Below the pieces are notes generated by a model. It searched no databases, was not told the origin of the DNA, and saw nothing but the letters and a program-made list of their open reading frames with translations. The position numbers and the translations under genes were made by a program. A stretch of DNA of 64,000 nt from an uncultured Pelagibacteraceae bacterium (lineage in GTDB: Bacteria; Pseudomonadota; Alphaproteobacteria; Pelagibacterales; Pelagibacteraceae): positions 1-64,000 of the forward strand of contig CACEFF010000005.1 in NCBI GenBank assembly GCA_902558815.1, read 5' to 3'. Positions 48,614 through 58,068 of this stretch are shown in pieces. Position 1 is the stretch's first letter. Every line of letters starts with the position of its first letter.

Positions 48614-49783
48614 ATGAATTTTACTAACGAGGAATATAAATTAAGATTAAAAAAAGTTCAAGTTTCAATGCAAGAAAAAGGTATTGAGCTTTTAATCTCA
48701 CAAGATCCATCTAACATGAATTACTTGACAGGTTATGATGCTTGGTCATTTTATTACGCTCAATGTGTAATAGTACATGTTAATGCAGATGAGCCAATTT
48801 GTTTTGTTAGAAATCAAGATGCAGGAGGTGCATATATTAAAACTTACTTAAAAAATGAAAATATAATTAAGTATCATGAGAAATATATTCATACTTGGCC
48901 ATTACACCCATATGATGCACTTGTAGATCTTATTAAGGACAGAAAGTGGGACAAACTTTCAGTCGGATTGGAAATGGATAGTCATTATTTCACAGCTTAT
49001 TGTTATGAGAAAATTAAACAAGGTTTACCAAATGCAAAAATTCTAGATTGTGAACGATTAGTCAATTGGGTAAGGGTTATAAAATCTGATGCAGAAATAA
49101 AGTTTATGAAAGCTGCAGCTGAAATTTCTCAATTAGGAATGAAAAAAGCTTTTGAAGTTATTAGTCCTGGGATAAGACAATGCGATGCAGTTTCAGAAAT
49201 TTATACTACATTAATAAAAGGAACTCCTGATTTTGGGGGAGACTATTCATCAATAGTTCCAATGATACCAACTGGAATAGGCACATCTGCTTCACACTTG
49301 ACCTGGTCAGAAGATAAATTTGTTGAGGGAGAAGCTACAATTATTGAATTATCAGGGGTTAATAAAAAGTATCATTGTCCAATGGCTCGAACAGTTTTAC
49401 TAGGAAAACCAGATCAAAAAAAGATAGATACAATGAAAAAAACAAATGAAGCACTTCAAGCTGGAATAGATTTAGTAAAAGTGGGAAATACAGCAGATGA
49501 TGTGGCACAAGCATTTTGGAAAATATTAGATAAATATGGAATAGAAAAAACTTCAAGAACAGGATATTCAATTGGCATTGGTTACCCACCTGATTGGGGA
49601 GAACATACTTTAAATATATCAAAGGGCGATATGACAGTATTGCAACCTAATTTTACCTTTCATATGATAGCTGTTATGCAATTTGGAAAATGGGGTGTAG
49701 AAGCTTCAGAAGCTATAAGAGTTACAGATAAAGGATCTGAATTATTTTGTAATTTTTCTAAGGATCTTCATATTAAAAGCTAG
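48614..49783 (+). CDS. M24 family peptidase/hydrolase, ectoine hydrolase (DoeA/EutD)-like
   Basis: QDPSNMNYLTGYDAWSFYYAQCVIV, AEISQLGMKKAFEVISPGIRQCDAVSEIY, GIGYPPDWGEHTLNI. Confidence 0.75.
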   Translation: MNFTNEEYKLRLKKVQVSMQEKGIELLISQDPSNMNYLTGYDAWSFYYAQCVIVHVNADEPICFVRNQDAGGAYIKTYLKNENIIKYHEKYIHTWPLHPYDALVDLIKDRKWDKLSVGLEMDSHYFTAYCYEKIKQGLPNAKILDCERLVNWVRVIKSDAEIKFMKAAAEISQLGMKKAFEVISPGIRQCDAVSEIYTTLIKGTPDFGGDYSSIVPMIPTGIGTSASHLTWSEDKFVEGEATIIELSGVNKKYHCPMARTVLLGKPDQKKIDTMKKTNEALQAGIDLVKVGNTADDVAQAFWKILDKYGIEKTSRTGYSIGIGYPPDWGEHTLNISKGDMTVLQPNFTFHMIAVMQFGKWGVEASEAIRVTDKGSELFCNFSKDLHIKS

Positions 49784-49839
49784 TTATTAGGGGTTGATAT
49801 TTACACCTACAAATGTTTTAAATTCATTAATTTAATTCA

Positions 49840-50919
49840 ATGAATAAAGAATTCGTCAAATTTGATAAAGTTGATAAAAGTTACGACGGTAAGGTATTAG
49901 TCGTAAAAGATCTTCAATTAGATATTGAAGAAGGTGAGTTTGTTACAATGTTAGGACCCTCAGGTTCTGGTAAAACTACCTGTCTAATGATGTTAGCAGG
50001 ATTTGAAACACCAACGCATGGTGAAATTTACTTAGATGGAAAAGCAATCTCTAGTATTCCACCTCATAAAAGAGGAATTGGAATGGTATTCCAAAATTAT
50101 GCTTTGTTTCCACACATGACAGTTTATGAAAATTTAGCTTTTCCATTAAGAGTTAGAAAAATTCCAAAAGATGAAGCAGATAAAAAAATTGATAAAGCAT
50201 TATCAATGGTATCACTACAAGGTTTTGCTGAAAGAATGCCAGGTCAACTATCTGGGGGACAACAACAAAGGGTAGCAGTTGCAAGATCCTTGGTATTTGA
50301 TCCACAATTAGTTTTAATGGATGAACCATTAGGAGCTTTAGATAAAAATTTGAGAGAGAGCATGCAATATGAAATTAAACATATTCATGAAAGTATTGGT
50401 GTTACAGTTGTTTATGTTACCCATGACCAAAGTGAAGCTCTAACTATGTCAAATCGTATTGCAGTATTTAATGATGGAAAAGTTCAGCAGCTTTCAAGCC
50501 CGGATGAGCTTTATGAAAAGCCAGTTAATTCGTTTGTGGCAGAATTTATTGGAGAGAATAATACTTTTGCTGGTGAGATTTCAGATATTTCAGGAGGAAA
50601 ATGTAAAGTAAAGGTAGCTAATACAGAAATATTAGCAAACCCTATCTCTGTAAAAGGAAAAGGTGAAAAAACAAAAATTTCTTTAAGACCTGAAAGAGCA
50701 TTGATTAATCCAAGTGATAAAATGGACAACATTCATTCAGGCAAGATTAAAGAGATAATATATCATGGGGATCATACAAGAGTTCGTATTAATGTGTTGG
50801 GTAATGATCAATTTATTCTGAAAGTTCCAAATAGTTCAGCCAATATGGATATCAAACTTGGTAAAGATATCAAAATTGGTTGGAACAGTGATGATGCAAG
50901 AGCATTAGACCCAAAATAG
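49840..50919 (+). CDS. ABC transporter ATP-binding protein (PotA-like)
   Basis: LGPSGSGKTTCLMMLAGFETP, LSGGQQQRVAVARSLVFDPQLVLMDEPLGALD, C-terminal TOBE region. Confidence 0.95.
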   Translation: MNKEFVKFDKVDKSYDGKVLVVKDLQLDIEEGEFVTMLGPSGSGKTTCLMMLAGFETPTHGEIYLDGKAISSIPPHKRGIGMVFQNYALFPHMTVYENLAFPLRVRKIPKDEADKKIDKALSMVSLQGFAERMPGQLSGGQQQRVAVARSLVFDPQLVLMDEPLGALDKNLRESMQYEIKHIHESIGVTVVYVTHDQSEALTMSNRIAVFNDGKVQQLSSPDELYEKPVNSFVAEFIGENNTFAGEISDISGGKCKVKVANTEILANPISVKGKGEKTKISLRPERALINPSDKMDNIHSGKIKEIIYHGDHTRVRINVLGNDQFILKVPNSSANMDIKLGKDIKIGWNSDDARALDPK

Positions 50920-51021
50920 ACAACCTTAAATGTTCATATAATATAGCCAAATGGGCTGTTGACTCTCTTAGTCGATCTTGTTGTAATAACTTTTTTAAAA
51001 AAACGTTTAAACGGAGGAAAA

Positions 51022-52143
51022 ATGAAAACAATTAGTAAATTATTACTAGCCATTTCTTTTGCTATCTCTGTAACTACTTCAGCATTTGCAGTAACTGCAG
51101 TGTCTTGGGGTGGAGCCTACACAGAGTCTCAAAAGTTAGGGTATGGTGATCCTACTGGTAAAGCCCTTGGTATAACTATCAACTGGGTTGATTATTCAGG
51201 TGGATTATCTGAGATCAAAGCACAAAAAGAAGCTGGCAAAATTACGTGGGATATTATTGACGTGTTTGCTATGGATACTATCAATGGATGTGACGAAGGA
51301 TTATTTGTTGAATTCGATTTTGACAAAGATTTCCCACCTGCACCAGATGGAACTCCTGCAAGTAAAGACTTCTTTACTGCAATGCCAAGTAAATGTGCTG
51401 TAGGGAATATTTTATATTCTTGGAACTACGCTTATAACAAAGATAATGTTAAAGGCACTCCAAAGACTATCAAAGATTTCTTTAACACTAAAAAATTCCC
51501 TGGAAAAAGAGCTATCTACAAAGGCGCTTTAACTAATTTAGAGATCGCTTTAGCTGCAGATGGTATTAAACCAGGAAAAGGTGGAGCAAAAATCTATAAA
51601 GCTTTAAACACTGATAAAGGTGTCGACAGAGCTATGAACAAGATCAAAGAATTATGTACAGATCCACAAGGTGGATGTGTATTTTGGTCTGCAGGTGCTC
51701 AACCACCAGAACTATTAATGAGTGGTGAAGTTGTTATGGCAACTGGTTGGAATGGAAGATTCTTTAACGCTATCGTTGGAGAAGGTGCACCACTAGTTCA
51801 AGTATGGGATGGACAAGGTCTTGACTACGAGTACTTCGTACAAGTTAAGGGTGGACCAAACGATGCTAATGGTATGGCTAAAAAAGCTTTAGCTATGATG
51901 ACTAGCACAGAAATGTTAGCAGGAAGTGCAAAATATATTGCATACGCTCCTTGGAGAAAATCTTCTATAGCTATTATGGAAGCAGGAGAGCCATGGTATA
52001 AAGATGGTAAGACTAATATGGTACCACAAATGCCAACTGCACCAGCTAACACTAAAAACTACTTCTTAGTAGATCCACTTTACTGGGCTGACAATGGTAC
52101 AGAGCTTGGTGAAAAATGGGAAGCTATGAAAGCTGGTCTATAA
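51022..52143 (+). CDS. Periplasmic substrate-binding protein (PotD/PotF-like)
   Basis: SD GGAGG before ATG 51022; signal peptide KLLLAISFAISVTTSAFA; VSWGGAYTESQK; located between ATPase and permeases. Confidence 0.92.
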   Translation: MKTISKLLLAISFAISVTTSAFAVTAVSWGGAYTESQKLGYGDPTGKALGITINWVDYSGGLSEIKAQKEAGKITWDIIDVFAMDTINGCDEGLFVEFDFDKDFPPAPDGTPASKDFFTAMPSKCAVGNILYSWNYAYNKDNVKGTPKTIKDFFNTKKFPGKRAIYKGALTNLEIALAADGIKPGKGGAKIYKALNTDKGVDRAMNKIKELCTDPQGGCVFWSAGAQPPELLMSGEVVMATGWNGRFFNAIVGEGAPLVQVWDGQGLDYEYFVQVKGGPNDANGMAKKALAMMTSTEMLAGSAKYIAYAPWRKSSIAIMEAGEPWYKDGKTNMVPQMPTAPANTKNYFLVDPLYWADNGTELGEKWEAMKAGL

Positions 52144-52180
52144 TTTAAGTTTTATTAAACTTAATTATATATTATAATTC

Positions 52181-52211
52181 AAGGGCGGTTATTTGATAAC
52201 CGCCCTTTTTT
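52181..52211 (+). terminator. Strong terminator-like hairpin between binding-protein and first permease genes
   Basis: AAGGGCGGTTAT-TTG-ATAACCGCCCTT then TTTT; preceded by a weaker hairpin TAAGTTT-TATT-AAACTTA at 52146-52163. Confidence 0.85.
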
Positions 52212-52215
52212 ATTT

Positions 52216-53469
52216 ATGAGCTCAGAAACAAAACAAATTTTAACAACAGATGGAATTCCTTTAGAGGTAAGCCTTAAGAAAGCTGAAAGAAGAAATAAGA
52301 TTAAAGCTTTCTTACTCGTTGTGCCTTTACTATTCTTTATAATTATCACTTATGTTTTTCCTATTGGAGACATGCTTATGAGAAGTGTGGATGATAAGAT
52401 GGTTACTGAAATGCTTCCCAAAACTTTTAAAGCGATGGAAAAGTGGGATGGAAAAGAATTACCAGAGGAAGAAGTTTTTGCAGCTTTTCATTCCGATTTT
52501 ATAAAGTTAGTAGAAGAAAAACGTGAGGGAAAATTATCTACACAACTGAATTATACAAAAAATGGATTTAAAAGTATTATTAAAAAATTAAGAAGAAAAT
52601 CCAAATCTTTTGAAGAAGGAAACTACAAAGAACAAATAATGGCCGTTCACAAAAGATGGGCCAATGTTGAATATTGGCAGGCGATTAAAAGAAGGGCTCC
52701 AGCATATACTGGTCAAAAATATCTTAAGGGTATAGATATGTTTAAAAATGAAAATGGAGAAATAGTGAGCGTTCCTGAAGATAGACGGATCCATAGAGTT
52801 CTATGGTTAAGAACTTTAGAAATTGCATTTTTCGTTACAGTATTTTGTTTTTTAATGGCTTATCCAATTGCTCATTTGTTAGCCACTTTACCTATGAAGT
52901 ATAGTAACCTACTGATGATCTGTGTGCTTCTTCCATTTTGGACATCATTACTTGTAAGAACTGCTAGTTGGATGATTTTGTTACAACAACAGGGTTTGGT
53001 TAATGATTTCTTTGTTGGGATAGGATTAGTAGCCGATGATAATAGGCCTGAAATGATGTTTAATAAAACAGGTAGCTATGTTGCGATGACACAGATTTTG
53101 TTACCTTTTATGGTTTTGCCACTTTATAGTGTGATGAAAACTATTTCCCCGAGCTTGATGAGAGCTGGAAAGTCATTAGGCGGAACGCCTTTTGTAGCCT
53201 TTTGGAAAGTTTATTTTCCATTAACTATTCCAGGTATTGGAGCAGGTTGTTTATTAGTTTTCATATTAGCCATAGGTTATTATATAACCCCTGCTTTAGT
53301 TGGAGGAGCTTCTGGTACTCTAATCAGTAATCAAATTGCATTTCATATGAAAAGTACGCTTGATTGGAGCTTTGCGTCGGCAATGGGCTTAATGTTATTG
53401 ACCGGAGTTTTAGCAATTTACTGGGTGTATAATAAATTAGTTGGAATAGATAATATTAAATTAGGATAA
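52216..53469 (+). CDS. ABC transporter permease (PotB-like) with large insertion after TM1
   Basis: TM1 FLLVVPLLFFIIITYVFPIGDMLMRS, about 120-residue hydrophilic insertion, then typical permease core with SPSLMRAGKSLGGTPFVAFWKVYFPLTIPG. Confidence 0.9.
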   Translation: MSSETKQILTTDGIPLEVSLKKAERRNKIKAFLLVVPLLFFIIITYVFPIGDMLMRSVDDKMVTEMLPKTFKAMEKWDGKELPEEEVFAAFHSDFIKLVEEKREGKLSTQLNYTKNGFKSIIKKLRRKSKSFEEGNYKEQIMAVHKRWANVEYWQAIKRRAPAYTGQKYLKGIDMFKNENGEIVSVPEDRRIHRVLWLRTLEIAFFVTVFCFLMAYPIAHLLATLPMKYSNLLMICVLLPFWTSLLVRTASWMILLQQQGLVNDFFVGIGLVADDNRPEMMFNKTGSYVAMTQILLPFMVLPLYSVMKTISPSLMRAGKSLGGTPFVAFWKVYFPLTIPGIGAGCLLVFILAIGYYITPALVGGASGTLISNQIAFHMKSTLDWSFASAMGLMLLTGVLAIYWVYNKLVGIDNIKLG

Positions 53470-53473
53470 AAGA

Positions 53474-54328
53474 ATGGCCTTACCAAAATATACAGAACCA
53501 CATTATAGAATTTGGCATTATGTTTATTTGACTATTTGTGCAGCAGTTTTCTTTTTTCTGATTGCTCCACTATTTGTAATTTTTCCATTATCTTTTAATG
53601 CTGAAGAATTTTTAGTTTTTTCTGATGGAATGAAAAGTTTAGACCCTGATGCCTTTTCATTAAGATGGTATAAAGATATGATTTATGGAACTAAAAATCC
53701 TTGGGGTTTAGCAACAAAAAACAGTTTTATCATTGCAATTTTTGCAACAATTGGTTCAGTTATTTTGGGAACTGTTGCTGCTTTAGGCTTAAGCAGTAGA
53801 CACATGCCATACAAAGGTTTAATCATGGCAGTCTTAATATCTCCTATGATTGTTCCATTAATTATTTCAGGTGTAGCAATTTTCTTTTTTATGGCTAAGG
53901 CAGGTCTAGCCGCAACCCATTTAGGTATAATCCTTGCACATATTATATTAGGTACACCATTTGTAGTAATAACTGTCACTGCTACTTTGTCAGGATTTGA
54001 TCATAGTGTGACAAGAGCTGCTGCAAGTCTTGGTAGTAATCCGGTTAACACATTTATGAAAATTACTTTACCGTTAATTTTACCAGGTGTTATCTCTGGG
54101 GGACTATTTGCATTTGTAACATCATTTGATGAAGTTGTAGTAGTCTTATTCCTGGCTGGGTTAGAAAATACAACAATACCAATTCAAATGTGGACAGGTC
54201 TAAGAGAACAATTAAGTCCAACTATTCTTGCAGTTGCAACTTGTCTAATTATTTTATCAACATTAATACTAGTTACAGCTGAACTCCTAAGAAGAAGATC
54301 TGAGAGACTCAGAGGTATAAATAGATAG
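53474..54328 (+). CDS. ABC transporter permease (PotC-like)
   Basis: Multi-TM; EAA-loop-like RAAASLGSNPVNTFMKITLPLILPGVISG. Confidence 0.93.
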   Translation: MALPKYTEPHYRIWHYVYLTICAAVFFFLIAPLFVIFPLSFNAEEFLVFSDGMKSLDPDAFSLRWYKDMIYGTKNPWGLATKNSFIIAIFATIGSVILGTVAALGLSSRHMPYKGLIMAVLISPMIVPLIISGVAIFFFMAKAGLAATHLGIILAHIILGTPFVVITVTATLSGFDHSVTRAAASLGSNPVNTFMKITLPLILPGVISGGLFAFVTSFDEVVVVLFLAGLENTTIPIQMWTGLREQLSPTILAVATCLIILSTLILVTAELLRRRSERLRGINR

Positions 54329-54341
54329 TAAAGATCATTAC

Positions 54342-56564
54342 ATGAAGATTAAGAACGTAGTAGTGATTGGTTCAGGAACAATGGGAAGTGGGATAGCTGC
54401 CCATTTGTGTAATGCAAATGTGCCAGTTACTTTACTAGATCTAAAAACAGAAATTAGTGAAAAAGCTAGAGAAAGAATTCATAAGTCTAGACCTCCATTA
54501 CTGATTGATAAATCAAAAATTAATAACATTAAAGTCGGAAATATAAATGATAATTTTGATGTAGTTAAAGATGCTGATTGGGTAGTTGAAGCTGTTGTTG
54601 AAAGAATTGATATTAAACATCAAATTTATGAAAAAATATTTAAAGCAAGAAAAGATGGGGCAATTGTCTCTTCAAATACATCATCTATTCCAATTAAAGT
54701 TTTATCTGAACATTTAACGGATGTAGAAAAAAAAGATTTCTGTATTACACATTTTTTTAACCCTGTCAGATATATGGGGCTTTTAGAAATTGTTAAAAAT
54801 GAAAATAATGATCTTAATAAAATCAATCAATTAAAAGAATTTTGTGAAGTTGAATTGGGCAAAGGAGCAATAGTTTGTAATGATACGCCAGGTTTTCTAG
54901 GAAATAGAGTTGGTGTCTACGCAATGCAAATAGCGATGACAGAAGCTTTTAAAATGAAACTTTCTGTAGAAGAAGCTGATGCAATATTTGGAAGACCGAT
55001 GGGTATTCCTAAAACAGGTGTATTTGGATTATATGACTTAATTGGCATTGATTTAATGGCTGATGTGCTCAAAAGCTTTATTAAAGAATTGCCCAAAACA
55101 GATGAGTTTCATGAGGTTGCAAAAGAAATTCCATTAGTAAAAAAATTAATTGAGACAGGCTATACAGGAAGGAAAGGTAAAGGTGGATTTTATCGAATGA
55201 ACAAAACCGGAGCTACAAAAATTATGGAGGCTATCAACCTCGAGTCTGGAGAATACTCACCAAGCAAAAAGATTGATGTTAAGTCAGATAAGGTAGATTT
55301 AAAGGCATTAATTAATAGAAAAGATAAGTATGGTGAATATGCTTGGTCAGTTTTATCAAAAATAATTAAATATACTTCCTCATTAGTTCCGGGAATTACT
55401 AAAGAATTTAACGATATAGACGAAGCAATGAGACTAGGTTTTAACTGGGCCAAAGGTCCCTTCGAGATGCTTGAAGAGATAGGTGTTAAAAATTTTTTTG
55501 ATAAAGTTGATGATTTTGCTGGAAATAGTTTTTTAGAAAATTTATCAAAAAATAAAAATGAAGATTTTTATGGTGAGAGACAAAAATATACAAATATAGA
55601 AACTTTAGGGAAAGTTAAAAAAATAGCATCAAGTTTAGATGGAAATGACTCTGCAAAAATTTACAGATTTAATGATTATAATATTGTCGAATTTACCACT
55701 AAAGCTAATGCTTTAGATTATGACTCAATGGATGCTTTAAAAAAGGCAACTGACAAACCTTTAATAATAATTAATGAAAGTATGCAGTTTTCTGCAGGAG
55801 TAAACTTAACTTATACGATGCAGTTTGCAGACAAAAAAGATTTTAAATCAATTGAAAAATTTATTAAATATTTTCAAGAAACATGTAAGCACTTAAAATA
55901 TTCAAAATATCCAGTTGTTTCAGCTCCATCAGGGTTAACTTTAGGTGGCGGATTTGAGGTAATGGTCCAAAGTAACTTTGTTGCATCTCACACAAATATT
56001 GTTGTTGGATTAGTTGAAACTATTGTTGGCTTAATTCCAGCAGGAGGTGGGTGCAAAGAAATGTTAGCAAGATGGCTTGATACTGATGAAGCAAAAAAAG
56101 ATCCCAATTATGCGCCTCTAAAAGTTTTTGATATTATTGGATATGGAAAGACAGCTACATCACCAGTTGAAGCAGAACCAATGAAATATTTAAGAGCAAG
56201 TGACAAAAGGATTATGAATAGAAATAGTTTACTAGAAGTTTCTAAAAAGATTCTTTTAGATAATAAAGATTTTAAAGCTCCGAATGAACTTAAATTTAAA
56301 CTTCCAGGAAAAGTTGTAAGAGAAGAGATGGATAAAATATTAGTTAAACTTTACAATAACAAAGTTATTTTAGATCATGGAGTAGATGTTGCAAAAGAAC
56401 TGGCTTATGTTTTAAGTGGAGGTGATACTACTATCGATAAAACTTTAACAGAAGATGATTTATTTAAATTAGAATTAGATGCTTTTATGAGACTAATTGA
56501 GACTCAAAAAACTCAAGAGAGAATTAAGCATACCTTAGCAACTGGTAAGCCACTAGTAAATTAA
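54342..56564 (+). CDS. 3-hydroxyacyl-CoA dehydrogenase / enoyl-CoA hydratase fusion (FadB/FadN-like)
   Basis: NAD motif VVVIGSGTMGSGIAAHLCNANVPVTLLD, THFFNPVRYMGLLEIV, GFLGNRVG; C-terminal crotonase-like SAPSGLTLGGGFEVMVQSNFVAS. Confidence 0.9.
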   Translation: MKIKNVVVIGSGTMGSGIAAHLCNANVPVTLLDLKTEISEKARERIHKSRPPLLIDKSKINNIKVGNINDNFDVVKDADWVVEAVVERIDIKHQIYEKIFKARKDGAIVSSNTSSIPIKVLSEHLTDVEKKDFCITHFFNPVRYMGLLEIVKNENNDLNKINQLKEFCEVELGKGAIVCNDTPGFLGNRVGVYAMQIAMTEAFKMKLSVEEADAIFGRPMGIPKTGVFGLYDLIGIDLMADVLKSFIKELPKTDEFHEVAKEIPLVKKLIETGYTGRKGKGGFYRMNKTGATKIMEAINLESGEYSPSKKIDVKSDKVDLKALINRKDKYGEYAWSVLSKIIKYTSSLVPGITKEFNDIDEAMRLGFNWAKGPFEMLEEIGVKNFFDKVDDFAGNSFLENLSKNKNEDFYGERQKYTNIETLGKVKKIASSLDGNDSAKIYRFNDYNIVEFTTKANALDYDSMDALKKATDKPLIIINESMQFSAGVNLTYTMQFADKKDFKSIEKFIKYFQETCKHLKYSKYPVVSAPSGLTLGGGFEVMVQSNFVASHTNIVVGLVETIVGLIPAGGGCKEMLARWLDTDEAKKDPNYAPLKVFDIIGYGKTATSPVEAEPMKYLRASDKRIMNRNSLLEVSKKILLDNKDFKAPNELKFKLPGKVVREEMDKILVKLYNNKVILDHGVDVAKELAYVLSGGDTTIDKTLTEDDLFKLELDAFMRLIETQKTQERIKHTLATGKPLVN

Positions 56565-57422
56565 ATGAAGTTAATCGAAAGGACCAATTGTCCTGTTTGT
56601 CTTAGTAAAAAATATAAAACTTTGTATAATATCTCATATAATGATGAAAAAATATTGGCGTTTTTGAATGAGTATTATAAAAAAAGAATGCCAATTAATT
56701 TGCTCAAAAATTTTGACTATCAATTAGTAGAATGTTTAGAGTGTAAATTAATTTTTCAAAAGTATATACCTGATGATGAACTATCGAATGAACTTTACGA
56801 TAAAATTATTTCTTCTGAGGAAAGTTTAAAAAAGAAATTAGAAAAAAAAGACTTAAATCTTAAGTATGATAATGAGATAAGTCTTATAAAGAATATCTTT
56901 AAAAATAAAAAAATTAAAGTACTCGAATTTGGTTCAGGCTGGGGTTTTTGGGCTTCTAGAGCTATAGAAAATGGTTTAGATGTTGACGCTTTTGAACTAT
57001 CAGATACTAGGATTAATTATATGAAAGAAAAAGGAATTAATGTAATTGACGATTTGACAAAAAATCAAAATCAATATGATTTTATATACTCTGATCAAAC
57101 TATTGAGCACATATCTGATCCACATCAAATATTCAGAACATTTATTCCAAATTTAAAAAAAGGAGGATTTGTATTACTTAATTATCCATCAACATTTAAT
57201 TTCAAAAAAAAATTATCCAAAAATTATTCACCCCAAAAAGATGCAGCACATCCTTTAGAACATATTAATTCATTTAATAGGAGTTCATTAAACTATTTAG
57301 TTAAGGAATATGGTCTTGAAATGATTAACTTTAAATTTAGGTTTAAACCTAGCTTGAGAAATTTATTGAAAGATATTAAAAATCTTTTTTATTTTGATAA
57401 TATTTTGATTAAAAAAAAATAA
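56565..57422 (+). CDS. Class I SAM-dependent methyltransferase with N-terminal zinc-ribbon-like segment
   Basis: NCPVCLSKKY...LVECLECKLIFQ, VLEFGSGWGFWASRAIENGLDVDAFELS, SDQTIEHISDP. Confidence 0.85.
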   Translation: MKLIERTNCPVCLSKKYKTLYNISYNDEKILAFLNEYYKKRMPINLLKNFDYQLVECLECKLIFQKYIPDDELSNELYDKIISSEESLKKKLEKKDLNLKYDNEISLIKNIFKNKKIKVLEFGSGWGFWASRAIENGLDVDAFELSDTRINYMKEKGINVIDDLTKNQNQYDFIYSDQTIEHISDPHQIFRTFIPNLKKGGFVLLNYPSTFNFKKKLSKNYSPQKDAAHPLEHINSFNRSSLNYLVKEYGLEMINFKFRFKPSLRNLLKDIKNLFYFDNILIKKK

Positions 57423-57423
57423 T

Positions 57424-58068
57424 CTATTTCAGCAAAGTTAATGAATTAATAAAATCTGGTCTTAAAACATACTGAGACTTATCTAAAAATTTAATTTTTT
57501 CTAAAGCTTCTAATCCGTAAATAACTTTTCCTATAGGTGTATATTCTGTCTCATATAAAGGTTCATCTCTTAATAATATAAAGAATTGACTATCTTCGGT
57601 ATTATATTTTTGAGCTCTGGCTAAACCCACACTACCTCTGATAAAATCAAAAGGAGCGTCTATCTCTGAATTGATAGTTCCTAATCCTGATTTTCCAGTT
57701 CCTATTTTTGCGTAGTTTAAATTTCCTTTTTTGCCAAATTGCAAATCTCCAGCTTGTACAAGTACATTTTTAATTACTCTATGAAATGCAATTTTATCAT
57801 ATGCTCTTGCCTCTACCAATGTTTTAAATCTCTTTACAGAATTAGGAGATATTTCAGGATAAAGTTCAATTATAACATTTCCACAAGGCACATTAAGTAT
57901 TGCAATATTTTTAGGATTATCAAATTTAATTTTTTTGGGGTTGTAATCTTTAACAAATAAACATTTGTCTTTTATTAAAAAGAAAGAGCCAAAAGATAAT
58001 ACAGATAAAATAATAATAAAAATAAAGATTATCTTTTCTGATCTAGAGGCTTTAATCTTTTTAATCAT
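57424..58068 (-). CDS. Membrane-anchored cyclophilin-type peptidylprolyl isomerase
   Basis: N-terminal TM; VIIELYPEISPNSVKRFKTLVEARAYDKIAFHRVIKNVLVQAGD, GSVGLARAQKYNTEDSQFFI. Confidence 0.9.
   Translation of the reverse strand: MIKKIKASRSEKIIFIFIIILSVLSFGSFFLIKDKCLFVKDYNPKKIKFDNPKNIAILNVPCGNVIIELYPEISPNSVKRFKTLVEARAYDKIAFHRVIKNVLVQAGDLQFGKKGNLNYAKIGTGKSGLGTINSEIDAPFDFIRGSVGLARAQKYNTEDSQFFILLRDEPLYETEYTPIGKVIYGLEALEKIKFLDKSQYVLRPDFINSLTLLK

Noticed and set aside
50950-51021. Short hairpin AGCC-AAAT-GGGCT and palindrome CGTTTAAACG before the binding-protein gene as a riboswitch
   Set aside because: No recognisable conserved aptamer core; short palindromes are expected by chance in AT-rich DNA.
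51188-51403. 71-aa out-of-frame ORF within the binding-protein gene
   Set aside because: Same strand but alternative frame of a well-supported CDS.
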